Positions 44,808 through 54,552 of a stretch of 64,000 bases of DNA are shown in pieces. Within the stretch, counting starts at the first letter, position 1, and each line of letters opens with the position of its first letter. The stretch is from Lycorma delicatula. Taxonomy: Eukaryota > Arthropoda > Insecta > Hemiptera > Fulgoridae. The notes under the pieces are model-generated. The model searched no databases, was not told the origin of the DNA, and saw only the letters and a list, made by a program, of their open reading frames with translations. Where the stretch lies: contig NC_134455.1 in assembly GCF_047948215.1 (NCBI RefSeq), positions 104,125,995 to 104,189,994 of the forward strand, written 5' to 3'. The position numbers and the translations under genes are program-made.

Positions 44808-45171
44808 TAAACAAGAAGATATCTGTCAATCGGATCAGCATACTGGAAATATGATGAGACGAGCACAAAAGATCTATCAGGAACGCATACCTTTACACAC
44901 ATCCACACTATCCACATTGCATCACGTTTGTGATGCAATGTGGATAAAGCGTCCAACCTCAGAATCAGGAACGCCTGATTAAAATCGCCGACATGGTCTG
45001 CCCTGGCACAAAGATGACATTCCACGACTTCCGGAAGCCCGTGACCTTGGACAACACCACATTCGGTTCTTGCAACAGAATAGCATCTAACCGAAAAGCG
45101 TCCGCCAACCGCTCCAGCTCAATAGTGCAACAATAAGATCGTTGCAAATTAATTTGCCCCACTCTAAACAT
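44808..45171 (-). pseudogene. R1-like copy 2: endonuclease N-terminal half
   Basis: ATG at 45171-45169 starts MFRVGQINLQRSYCCTIEL (catalytic Asn in QINLQRS). DAILLQEPNVV carries the metal-binding Glu of the QEP motif. A frame change near 44990 leads to ADHVGDFNQAFLILRLDALS and later VLVSSYFQYADPIDRYLL, where the R1 motif SSYFQY is clear. A perfect hairpin with 17-bp arms (44909-44946) lies between and encodes the odd STLHHKRDAMWIV stretch that R1 endonucleases lack. Confidence 0.82.
44909..44946. repeat. Foldback with 17-bp arms inside the R1-like endonuclease
   Basis: Arms tatccacattgcatcac (44909-44925) and perfect complement (44930-44946), loop gttt. It interrupts the EN coding sequence. 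Confidence 0.9.
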
Positions 45172-45853
45172 CAGTGGGGTCGATTAGTAACTCTCTCGCT
45201 TAGATACGCCGGACAATCTAAGCTACGGCAACTATGATCCGCCGGCTTTCTCAATCTCGTGCAATTCAAACAAACAGGACGGCCAGATGCCTTCCGGACA
45301 GGGCAATCCACCTGTTTATGGCCTCCTTTACCACAAAACGTACAGAGCTCCTCCTCTTTGCAGTACTTAGCCACGTGACCCAGGCCCGAACACGTAAAGC
45401 ACCTGGTAACCTGTACAAGGTCGCGTATTTTACATGCCTGATAATCAATAAACACGCGACCTGTACTCAGAAAGCGAGCCCGCAGACTCTTCTCACATTC
45501 TATTACATAATGTACTAAAGGCCCATCTCTTCCGGAAGGCAATCTTAAACAGACCACGAAAGTCCTCCACTGATTTGTCCGTATTTTGTAAACGAATAGC
45601 CTCCAAGAACTGCTCCTCTTGCATAGTCTTCGGTACATCGTAAATAATCATACGGGGCCGCAGTGGCTGCGACTGAACAGACTTCACAACGTAATTACTC
45701 AACGCCTCATTCGCCAGTATCTTCCTCTCCGTATCGATATTATTAGCCACAATACGAACACCCTTTGAATTCTCTTTCAAACTAACAATCTGCCAACCAG
45801 CGTCTGTAGCATACAAATGTTTCACCAGGTTGTCCTTGAACTCAACCGCACTC
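45171..45853 (-). pseudogene. R1-like copy 2: ORF1 with three CCHC knuckles
   Basis: The N-terminal part (to 45493) reads VERSAVEFKDNLVKHLYATD, KENSKGVRIVANNIDTERKI and LRPRMIIYDVPKTMQEEQFL. A frameshift near 45520-45600 is followed by TFVVCLRLPSGRD, the R1 gag region VFIDYQACKIRDLVQVTRC and knuckles CFTCSGLGHVAKYC, CTFCGKGGHKQVDC and CLNCTRLRKPADHSCRSLDC. The ORF ends TGA at 45173-45171, sharing its A with the ORF2 ATG. The natural start is missing: the copy is cut at the palindrome. ORF1 proteins of this group form the RNP and target it to the nucleus. Confidence 0.85.
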
Positions 45854-46345
45854 CGTTCGACAGGCCGGTCCACCGGCCTGTCGAACGTAAGTTACCAATA
45901 CTACCTTCGGCCTCTTCTTCCGCCGTACGGAAGCAGAAGTCTCATCTGGGCTCCAAACCCCCCGGCCCACACGCCCGCCCGAAGACGACACCGAGCGCCG
46001 CGCAGCCAATCGCTCCAAAGGATGACAATGCCGCACGTGCATCGTAAGACCGCGAGCACTTCCGAAAGCCTTTATACAGAGAGCACACCTATGAGCCAGC
46101 TCAACCGAAGGCGGCCCAGAACACTTACCAAAATGACAGGAAGCAGCGTGCGGATGAGAGAAACCTTTACCACAACGCCGACAAGAAAACTCCACCGAAA
46201 CATCAGAATGCAACAACTGATGGTGACGCTCAAGCTCACCGGGTCGAGTAAACCACCCCTCACAAAGAATACATGCCCCAGCCTCCCAGGGAATCCGGTA
46301 CGCGACAGGACGAGGAGGAGTAACCGCAGAAAAACTACCGGCCAT
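45842..46345 (-). pseudogene. ORF2 N-terminus with CCHH-CCHC-CCHH zinc fingers (R2-A-like order)
   Basis: Begins MAGSFSAVTPPRPVAYRIPW at ATG 46345, overlapping the gag ORF by 11 bases. Three fingers follow: C-x2-C-x12-H-x4-H (CILCEGWFTRPGELERHH...), C-x2-C-x12-H-x3-C (CRRCGKGFSHPHAASCHFGK...) and C-x2-C-x12-H-x4-H (CALCIKAFGSARGLTMHVRH...). This order and spacing is that reported for the N-terminus of R2-A clade elements, where the fingers bind target DNA, ahead of a Myb motif, RT and a restriction-like endonuclease. Downstream domains are absent: homology ends at the palindrome at 45854-45887. The link to R2 is by finger order only; another zinc-finger protein is possible. Confidence 0.6.
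45854..45887. repeat. Foldback with 16-bp arms at an element junction
   Basis: Arms cgttcgacaggccggt (45854-45869) and perfect complement (45872-45887), two bases between. It sits at the boundary between R1-like copy 2 and the gag/zinc-finger element. Confidence 0.9.
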
Positions 46346-47048
46346 AATCAGTCCGCTTCACTCGCAACTCCAAGGCACGCTGATATGCCGGACAATTCTT
46401 ACTCGTAACAGCATGCTCCAACGACCGACCGAATCTCGAGCCGTGAGTCCCCCCATAATGTGCACAAACCTTGGGCTCACGACAATACTTGGAAACGTGG
46501 CCATAACCTTGACAACGATAACAACGGGTAACATCACCGTAATCACGAACCCTACAGCAACTCCAGTCCACAAACACCCGATCCCGAAGCCGCAACCAAT
46601 TGCTCATCACCGGAGAACACTCAACCAACCAATGCGTCCAACCAACCCGGGAAGTAACTACCTTCAACAACCTGAAACCCGACTGAAACTCCTCACGAGA
46701 AGGCCAACCAGACTCATTCTGGGAGAAGAGACCCTCTAAAACATCAGCCTGAGGCAAGCCGGAGGGTATACCATAACTTTAGGCCTCAGCGGCAGAGGCC
46801 GCGACAACACCAAACCCTCGTCTCGCAAGGCCGCACAACCGATGATCTTATCAACACCATCACTGTCATCGGTCTCCACCAAAACATCCCCCCGACGAAG
46901 CTACCTCAAACTCCGAACCCCAATGGAATCCTCGCGTGGCTTAATAAGCCTCTTCAAAGAAGCGACAGCCGCGCGAGAATCCGACAAAGGACCCTCCAAA
47001 GACAGCTAATGCAAAGCACAGCTAACATGACCGCCATTAAGAGAGTCA
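46335..47048 (-). pseudogene. R1-type gag ORF1 preceding the zinc-finger ORF
   Basis: - strand text from ~47010: GPLSDSRAAVASLKRLIKPR, then a stop, GDVLVETDDSDGVDKIIGCA, LRPKVMVYG, then after a shift VLEGLFSQNESGWPSREEFQ, VVTSRVGWTHWLVECSP and RDRVFVDWSCCRVRDYGDVT, with knuckle CYRCQGYGHVSKYC and the degenerate CAHYGGTHGSRFGRSLEH. It ends CPAYQRALELRVKRTDYGR at 46335. The ending RTDYG is frequent at the end of R1-type gag proteins. The last codons overlap the ATG of the zinc-finger ORF. Its upstream end is the foldback at 47049-47086. Confidence 0.72.
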
Positions 47049-47086
47049 CCCGGTAGTTATTGCACAAGGTGGCAATAACTACCGGG
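47049..47086. repeat. Foldback with 15-bp arms at an element junction
   Basis: Arms cccggtagttattgc (47049-47063) and perfect complement (47072-47086), loop acaaggtg. The right arm ends in the accggg that begins the family B 3'-end hairpin, so the junction itself is mirrored. Confidence 0.88.
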
Positions 47087-47119
47087 CGATGATAAAGCCC
47101 AGGCGTTTTTCGCACACAA

Positions 47120-47936
47120 ATCATTATATTCTCACCAAGACGAAACTAGACGGGATGATATACAGTGATGGGTCGAAACAAGGCGGTACCGTTGGTTGTG
47201 CTTTTGTTGTCAATGAAAGGACTTATATGTTTGGCCTACCCGGTATTATGAGTGTGTTTACCGCTGCCCTACTCGCTATAAATAGGGTTCTAAATATCGT
47301 TAGCCCTAAACATAGAAACATTCTTATTTGCAGTGATTCGTGTAGTGCTCTCCAGGCGTTAGAAAACTTTTATTTCAAACATCCTGTCGTAATTGACATT
47401 TATGATGCAATCGCTAAGTTAGATAATCGCAACACAGAGTTTTTGCTGGATCTCTAGCCATGTAGGGATTCTAAGTAACGAAAGGACAGATTGTGCTGCC
47501 AAAGAAACGTGTATTCAACCTCCTTTTATCGCCCGAGTTACTACCTTTGATTTTATCAATCGTATAAAACAATCACTGAGGGCAAAGTGACTGGGCGACT
47601 ACCGTCGATAATAAACTCCGACGGATTAAAGATTTCGTGTTGCCATGGGGCTCCTCTTGCAGAAAACCTCGTCATGAGGAAGTAGTCCTCTGCCGATTAC
47701 GGATGGGACATACGAGGATTACACACGGGTACCCAATGTCAGGAGGACACGCACCCCTATGCACACGATGCAACTGCCGCATGACTGTGCACCACATCCT
47801 CGTAGAGTGCATGCATGTTATGCAGTGTAAATTTAATTTACCCAGAAACATCCGTGGTATCTTGTACAATAATAACGAAATTTTTGTCCGGATGTTTCTC
47901 TTTTTGCATAGTACCAGGTTACTGCAAAAATTGTAA
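47120..47936 (+). pseudogene. Family B copy 7: RNase H and Cys-rich tail
   Basis: MIYSDGSKQGGTVGCAFVVN (first Asp), VFTAALLAINRVLNI (the catalytic Glu has become Ala), ILICSDSCSALQALE (second Asp), then a shift at ~47455, SSHVGILSNERTDCAAKET (final Asp region) and FDFINRIKQSLRAK. The tail (47637-47936) reads CRLRMGHTRITHGYPMSGG and CTRCNCRMTVHHILVECMHV, a complete C-x2-C...H-x4-C motif, better preserved than in family A. The stop is at 47934. Confidence 0.82.
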
Positions 47937-48330
47937 TATTATCATATATATTTTTATGCTAGAAGAGTTTTTTAATAATTTTTAATCTTTACTTTCAATT
48001 TTGATTTTCTTGGTTCTATGTCTTTATTTTCACTATCCGAGAAGAGAGCCTTTTACACAACCTATCGGAATTAGGTTAAGTTTTATACAGTTTCTTTCTT
48101 CTATTATTTTAACTTTTATATTTTAAAGACTCCGTCTGCGATATTAGTTTTGAGTTTTATTTCACTTTTTTGACTTTTGTTTTAATAAATTTTTATTATA
48201 TGATTTATATTAATTTTAAACCTTATAAGTTTTATTATTTTAGAGTTATTTTACCTTTTTATAAAAAAAAATTCCTGGAGATGATAACTCCCCGGCGTTT
48301 CTCGCCCCCAAACAAAAAAAAAAATTATTT
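47937..48330 (+). other. Family B copy 7: 3' UTR
   Basis: Complete 3' UTR: tatccgagaagagagcc (48036 region), cacaacctatcggaattagg, T-rich middle, then the end hairpin GGAG (48277-48280), loop ATGATAA, CTCC (48288-48291), tttctcgcccccaaac and poly-A (48314-48324). The hairpin stem differs from other copies by a paired C:G to A:T change. Confidence 0.8.
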
Positions 48331-50279
48331 TAATATCTGCACGTCGGCAACTTAATCTGGAAATTAGTTATTTAAATTTAGGGCACTTGCATTAACGGAA
48401 GGAAGCGGAAAAAATTTAAATATTGCTTGCAACAAGAATAAAAATTAAATATTCAAGGTTAGGAAATAATAATAATAATAATAATGTACCCCGAAAAATA
48501 TATTAATAGTTTAATTTAAACGTAAATATAAGAAAATAACTTTGTTATAAAATTATGCAACATTAGGATCAGTAAAATATTTTGTATATCACCTTAATAA
48601 ATTGTATGGTATTAAAAATTAAAGGAAATTAACATGAAGAATATTGGAAAACTCCAACTAAACAGTATCTTTTGCAGTTTATTGATTAAAATTTTACTGG
48701 TTTTCAATAACACATATATATATATACCAGTTTATCGTTGCATTCTACCTTTCAATATAGAATCAAATTATACTCTGCTTCACATGCAACTAACAACTTC
48801 CCATAATCGGTTGGTTATACTGTAGTTTTTTTTTAAAAGGGAAAAAGATTTACGTGACATTACCTTATTTTAAAAACCATTTCTTTTAAACTTTGTGCAC
48901 TTTTAAAATTACAATAAAGTATTATTATAATTTTATTAATACCATACGGTAATAAATATTATTCCTCGTAATAAAAGTTTAGTTGTAAAGTAACAAATCT
49001 AATAAAACTATTTTTATAAAAAACATTAACACAGATTTTAAATATTTTATAACAAAAAAGGTTTTAGAAACTTAAAAAAGATACAGCTGATGGTCGGGAA
49101 TCGAACTCTTTTCATTTAACATTTGATAACCCTCAGGATAGCGCTTTAAAACACACACGCACACACATATATATATATATTAAATGTGTCGTCCTTTAAA
49201 GGACTGTATACTTTCCTTAAAAATTTCTTGTATTAGTATATTATATTCCAAACGTTTTGGAATATAAAACGCTTGAAATATCCGAACACAAGCTAGGGCG
49301 TGTTTGTTTGCTAGAGCACAGGATACCGAAAAGCACTCGATTTTTACCATATAATCTGAAGACTCACTCGCACATGGTTGAGCCTATTGCTAAACTTCTT
49401 AAATTATATAAAAATAATCAATGTCTTCGGTTTTGATAATAGAAAGACCTAAGTTGGTGGATTTTACTTATAAACAGTCTGTGTTCCATTTACGTTCAAT
49501 AATTTCTCAATTTATTACGTGTATCAATAATTGATTTAGAATTTTTTAATTTTACTTTTTTATCACTTAGTTTAAGTTTATTTTCATCGGATTTCATCTC
49601 TCATCCGACTTGTTTACAACTTGAAAATTATTTATTAAGTAAATTCTCCGGACATTTAGAATAGAGCTGATAAACAAGCACAGAAATTACATTATTTATG
49701 TTTTACTTTTATTTATAATTTATATTGAAATAATATATTGTATATTTTAACGTTTTTATTTGAAAGAATAATAACAAAATTTATAATATTTATGTATTTT
49801 TCGTTTTATTATATAGAATTAAATAAAAATCGCCAAAAGCTAGTAATTTAAAATGAAAATAGTAGTATCTGTATATAATTGGTTTCAAAATAATCTCTTG
49901 AGGTGTATAAAAGAGGCATCTTAATTTGCCATTTAGAGAAATGCCGGAATATTTTGATTTACGATATGTCCGGGCGGAAATACAACATTTCAGTTCAAAT
50001 TACGAACTGTGACTGGGCAACCACTAGAATCAAATTCAAGTTCTGGACTTCACAGCTGTGAGGTTTTTTTTTAACTATTTATTACATATTCTATTTTTCT
50101 TTCTCTTGTTCTACTGTCAGGTGTTAAATGTTCACAACTATTTAGTGTATGTGCTGGTTGGCCCAAAAAATATTTGTAATACTAGTGTAATTTTTGAGGA
50201 GTTTCGCTAGGAACTACTTATCATGTGATAGCGAGCGTGATCCAGTTTACTCAATGTTAATAATATAAATGTAACCGAT
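48331..50279. other. AT-rich intergenic DNA with microsatellites and a foldback
   Basis: No gene. (AAT)n at about 48470-48486, TA tract at 48712-48728, CA then TA tract at 49145-49180. A foldback at 49241-49267 has 12-bp arms ttatattccaaa with loop cgt. A tRNA T-arm-like string (gaatcgaactc complement) near 49098 is isolated. Confidence 0.6.
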
Positions 50280-51110
50280 TGTAAAACAGTATTAAAAAAC
50301 TACAAACTCGTATACAATAAAAATCAAGTCAAAAACAATAATGCTGCAAAAAATAGTAACTACGAAGAAAATGTTAACGGTACCTTTTATTTTATTTGAT
50401 CATTGACCAAACGTAAGGTTTTGAAGGAAATATTGTTGCTGACACGATTTTATAGGGGTTTTCTCATTTTAAATAAAAATATAACAGGTTACAAGTAATT
50501 AGTAATTTTTCTCGATTACACTTTTTAACAAGGGAAATAATCATCTATTTTGTTACAGTTGGTTGTTTTAATTGCTTTAATTATTTTTGTTTTGATTTTG
50601 AGTTTTGTCCAGTTTGGACTAAAGAGAATTTTTAATGTTGTTAAATATTTTGATTAAGCTTAAAATATACCTAATTTTTGTTTGGTAAAATAACACTAAA
50701 ACAAAAGACAAACCGTTAATTCCTTCTTAGCGAGAGATTAAATAACCTGTTTTACAAAGCTATCAACAATTTTTTAATTCTTTTAACAATTAGTTAATAC
50801 GCAATTGCATTTTTTAATTTTCATTTATTTAAAAGATATGCCTGAATTTGACATAATTATTTTACACAAAGACTTAAAATTCCTTCCTATGAATTCTATT
50901 CTAGGTATTTTAAATATCTTAAGTAAACAGTGATTAATATATTAGCTTAAGCCTTTACAACCCTTTACTGACAAGCAATTTATACCTACCTTTAAACCTA
51001 AATTTAAACAAACCTTTGAACTTTTAACCTACTTTTAAACAGGTATGTTTTCTCCTGTATGGGTAACTAAAATTAACTGTATTCATATTTATAAATTGCC
51101 TAAATATTAC
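50280..51110. repeat. Long direct repeat, copy 1
   Basis: ~800 bp matching 56390-57120, with shared text such as gaaggaaatattgttgctgac, cattttaaataaaaata, ttgtccagtttg, tgttttacaaagctatcaac and attaatatattag. No coding text. It lies left of the Jockey/family B block, in the same orientation as copy 2 to its right. Confidence 0.8.
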
Positions 51111-51720
51111 TGATAATTTAAAGTCATCGGAAGAAGAAGATGAAGAAGAAGGAAGACCCTCTACTCGTCCGAACACCACGGACAGGAGTCCGGAACAGAG
51201 CCCAGCAGAGATGCGTCCTGAAAGGCAGCCATAACAGAAGTGGATGAAGAACTTCTACACAACTCCTCCTTTAAAACTTACATATAAATTAACTTAAATC
51301 AGCAATTGCGACTCCTCCGGAGAAGGGGGCGCATTGCTCCCTCCATATAGTTAGTGCCCCGTTGTGGCGTATTCCTGCTAGCCTATGAAGCGTTAGCACC
51401 GAAAGGACTGCAGTGGACGGTCTGAAGGGGAATTACGTCGGGAGGACAGGTTTCATAAGCCTAGCCTTCCGCGGTCGGCCCATAAAATGGGTTTGATATC
51501 GCTGGTTTAAAAACGGATTGGAATGCAATTAAATCCGTCCTTAAAACACTAAATAAGACAAAACTTGAAAAATTAGACCCGTCATTTAAAATAAACCTTT
51601 AAAAACACGCTCGAGAGAATCATCCAGCAGCAAGGGACTCTGTCCAGGTTCTGCGATCCGTAAGGAGAATCTATAAACTCCTGCCAACTTTGCATTCCAT
51701 TCCATTCCATAATTTAATAT
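51111..51720. other. G+C-rich island, possible Jockey 5' region
   Basis: Abrupt G+C-rich text within AT-rich DNA. The start encodes an acidic run (SEEEDEEEGRPSTRPNTTD) on the + strand. Later text (51300-51520) looks like a LINE or SINE leader. No complete frame. Its position between direct repeat copy 1 and the Jockey ORF1 suggests it belongs to that Jockey element, but this is an inference. Confidence 0.35.
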
Positions 51721-52062
51721 TTTAATATAAATCTATAAGTAATATACGAATATATACATATATATATATATATATGCCTTATACACTGAATGTGTATTCT
51801 TAATAATTCTTCCCTTAAATACTGATACTTTCGGTTACATTTATTATTTTTTTTGTTTAAAGCTGTTTGTAAATTGTTACAGAATATAAGAAAAGAACTA
51901 TTGTGGTTGTTAATACAGTTAAAAATTAAACAATGTATTCTAATATGTACATTCAATTTTTTACTTAATTATTAGGTTCAGGTTTTAATGATTTTGCATG
52001 ACAACTTTCGTTGTCAATAGTTTCTTCAAGAACACTAAATTTATTTGTCGTAGGAACAGCAA
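51721..52062. repeat. AT-rich spacer with TA microsatellite
   Basis: (TA)n at about 51758-51774, otherwise no feature. It separates the G+C-rich island from Jockey ORF1. Confidence 0.5.
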
Positions 52063-52708
52063 AAGTAGATTTCTGAGGTTATTTTTGTTGCAGGCGTTAA
52101 TGCCATAACTGAATTAAAAAATTTTCTCTCACTATTATTTCCCAATTGTAATGTTATTAAATATAAATTGGCAACAATGAAATCGGGCCATATGGTAAAA
52201 GTTATGCCAGTTGATATTGAAACATATAAAATTATTACGCCAAAAATGCTTGAAAACAATATCAGTCACTATACGTATAAACTTAAACATGAAAGAGCTT
52301 GTAGAGTGGTCATGCGAGGCATGCTTCAATCGGAAGATAAATCAGTAATCATTGATGAATTGACAAAGTTAGGCCATGAGGTTAGAAACGATACTAACGT
52401 TCTACTTCGTCAAACGAAGGAACCGTTGCCACATTATTTCGTAGATTTAAAGCCCAAATCTGATAATAAAGAAAGTTTTGACGTGAGCTCTTTTAACTAT
52501 ACAACTGTAAGCTTTGAAGCTCCGTATGTTAAAAAAAAGTGGTCCAATGCAAACGTTGCCAACGCATTGGGCATACCAAATCTATGCAATCGCCCGAACC
52601 GTTGTGTAAATTTTGCTGCAGATCATGCCACAATAGTCTGTTCTAAGGCATTACAGGTTTCAGCTTCTTGTGTCAACTGCGGCGATCAACAGCCAGCTAG
52701 TTACAGGA
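52063..52708 (+). pseudogene. Jockey-clade ORF1 (gag) fragment
   Basis: In-frame from just after a stop near 52060: EVIFVAGVNAITELKNFLSL, YKLATMKSGHMVKVMPVDIE, YKIITPKMLENNISHYTYKL, KHERACRVVMRGM (the RxYxVVI/xxRGM gag motif), IIDELTKLGHEVRNDTNVLL and RQTKEPLPHYFVDLKPK. Knuckles follow: the first is ruined (SNANVANALG), then CNRPNRCVNFAADHATIVC and CVNCGDQQPASYR. These are hallmarks of Jockey ORF1. The frame runs unbroken for ~190 codons and ends abruptly at 52708, where family B ORF1 text starts. Confidence 0.85.
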
Positions 52709-53880
52709 AGGTGGCTCCCTTCAAAAGGTCTCACCTTTCCTGATTAATAAATGCATCACAGGATGTATTGGTTCTCCGAGAAACATTAAAAAATTACGTG
52801 ATGGGACAATTCTGATGGAGACATAACGATGAGCAGAGTCGCTCTTTGTTACGTCTGACCAATATGGGCGGCATAATCGTAAGTACGACATGCTACAAGA
52901 CGCTAAATACCAGCCGAGGAGTAATTTTTTGTCGTGACCTTCTGGAAATGAATCTAAGGGAAATTGCTGATGAACTTCGTACTCAAGATGTTGTAGAAGT
53001 GAAACGAATAATGAAACGGTATAACGGAACAGAAGAACCGACACCGTCCCTTATACTGACGTTCAGTCTTCTGGTTCCTCCAGAGAAGATTAAAATGGGT
53101 TACCTCTCTGTTCGGGTACGCCCATTCATACCCAGCCCACGGCGGTGTTTCCGATGCCAAAGATACGGTCACACTACAACATCTTGCTCGAGGACGGAGA
53201 TCTGTACTGGATGTATTACCGAAGGTCACAATGGCACTAACTGCGAGGAAAGTGAAAAATGTGCGAACTGCAGTGGTTCATATACAGCCCGCTCCCGAGA
53301 TTGCCCAACCTTTAAGGAAGAAAAGGCAATTCTCAAGATCTGTACTGAGCAGAAACTTTCTTTCCCGGCTGCACGCAGGGAATATAAAAAGATAGTTAAC
53401 TCACGGAACCTTGTACAACCAGATGTGTCTTTCGCCACCGCTGCGACAAAACAAACTCCTTCAACTGTTCATAATCCGCAGTGCGTATCCTGTACTGAAC
53501 ATAAGAAACTCGTTCAGATGCTTTCTGATCAAGTTAATTCGCTTTCAGCCACTATTTCAGGGCTGAAAAGATGAGTAAAAAGTCCTGCGTCACAATAACT
53601 GAATCCAACAATGTGGTCCATACAAAGGTTCCTGCTCCCAAAGTACTACCGGTACGGGCAGAGGCTACCACAGCTGGCAGTAAGCCAACTAACAAGGTTC
53701 CCCACAAAGGGAACTCACATAACCACCCCCTCTGGGATGTCAATAGCGGCATCCCATTCTCATAAGTCTCCTCCACCATCACTCCATATACTGGAGGATA
53801 TGGTTGCTGAACCTCCCGACCCAAAGGCGTCGGAGTTATCTAAGTTGAAGAAAAAGAAAAACAGAATCACATACAACTAA
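52709..53880 (+). pseudogene. Family B copy 8: ORF1 (gag) with three zinc knuckles
   Basis: Best preserved family B ORF1. After a shift at 52830 one frame gives LRLTNMGGIIVSTTCYKTLN, TSRGVIFCRDLLEMNLREIA, ILTFSLLVPPEKIKMGYLSV and the knuckles CFRCQRYGHTTTSC, CTGCITEGHNGTNC and CANCSGSYTARSRDC (the third has Tyr where His is usual). Then come REYKKIVNSRNLVQPDVSFA and HKKLVQMLSDQVNSLSATIS, with a stop at 53572. The C-terminal part continues in other frames to KKKKNRITYN, stop 53880. Single copy of the TISGL... module that is doubled in copy 5. Confidence 0.85.
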
Positions 53881-53962
53881 ATTGTATATGGTTTCCTGAG
53901 TATATTTATTATTATTATATTTTATTTATTTTTTTTATGAACACCTTTGTTCATAAAAACAT

Positions 53963-54552
53963 AACATTCAGTGGAATGTTAGAGGTGTAAAGTCCCACAC
54001 TGAAGATATTGGAGTACTGGGGCACGTACATGATCCGATTATCATGTGTTTCCAGGAAACTCATCTTTACACGACTGTGTAGTAGACGGTAGAGAGAGTG
54101 GTGGAGTGGCTATTTTCAAGAAGGATGAGGTATCGGCTACAAGGATTCAACTGACCACTCTCGTTCCTGCTGTTGCAGTGAAGATCTCTGTCCCCTTCAA
54201 GTTACATGTCTGCAATCTGTATCTCTCACCGAACACTGAGTTCAGTGCTCTGGATATCTCAAACCTCCTCACACAAATACCATCTCCATCGTTAATAGTA
54301 GGAGACTTCAATGCCCACCATGTTTCTTGGGGCTTGACTTTCTACTCCACTCGAGGAAATATAGTACACAATGTGAGACAAGACTTAGACCTTTGTTTGC
54401 TGAATAATGGATATCATACATTCATGTCTTTATCATCTGGTACTATGTCTACCATCGATCTCTCCATATGTTCACCGAATTTACTCCCTCATTTTGATTG
54501 GTCTGTTTGTGCTGATTTTCACGGCAGTGACCACAAACCAATTATTATTGGT
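53963..54552 (+). pseudogene. Family B copy 8: AP endonuclease, C-terminally lost
   Basis: Text from ~53965 gives QWNVRGVKS (catalytic Asn) and MCFQETHL (metal-binding Glu intact), then a stop and shift, CVVDGRESGGVAIFKKDEVS, LHVCNLYLSPNTEFSALDIS, LIVGDFNAHHVSWG, DLDLCLLNNGYHTFMSLSSG, MSTIDLSICSP and FHGSDHKPIII. All catalytic residues are intact. The frame crosses the deletion at about 54553 into 3' UTR sequence. Confidence 0.85.

Larger units (their letters stand above)
42330..45853 (-). mobile_element. R1-clade element, copy 2, nearly complete ORF2
   Basis: - strand: ORF1 (5'-truncated) 45873-45171, ORF2 45171-42543 and a short 3' UTR to ~42330. G+C content is much higher than that of the flanking AT-rich DNA. 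RT lies in a 368-codon open frame, the longest in the window. ORF1 stop and ORF2 start overlap as TGATG. The 5' end abuts a 16-bp-arm palindrome (45854-45887) next to the gag/zinc-finger element, and the ORF2 end abuts another (42521-42545). Confidence 0.88.
47075..48330 (+). mobile_element. Family B copies 6 and 7: a 3' tail fused to an RNase H-to-3' end copy
   Basis: 47081-47119 is the last ~40 bases of a family B 3' UTR (GGGC at 47084, loop, GCCC at 47097-47100, then gtttttcgcacacaaa). It runs directly into family B RNase H coding text. That copy continues through the tail to its own 3' UTR and A-rich end at 48330. Two copies, each with a different truncation point, therefore lie head to tail without a spacer. 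Confidence 0.82.

Noticed and set aside
45830..46739. Long + strand frames opposite the gag-finger element
   Set aside because: They are antisense shadows of G+C-rich coding sequence, without motifs.
49088..49165. tRNA gene on the - strand (T-arm-like GTTCGATTCCC)
   Set aside because: No matching A box, acceptor stem or anticodon arm; at most an old SINE scrap.
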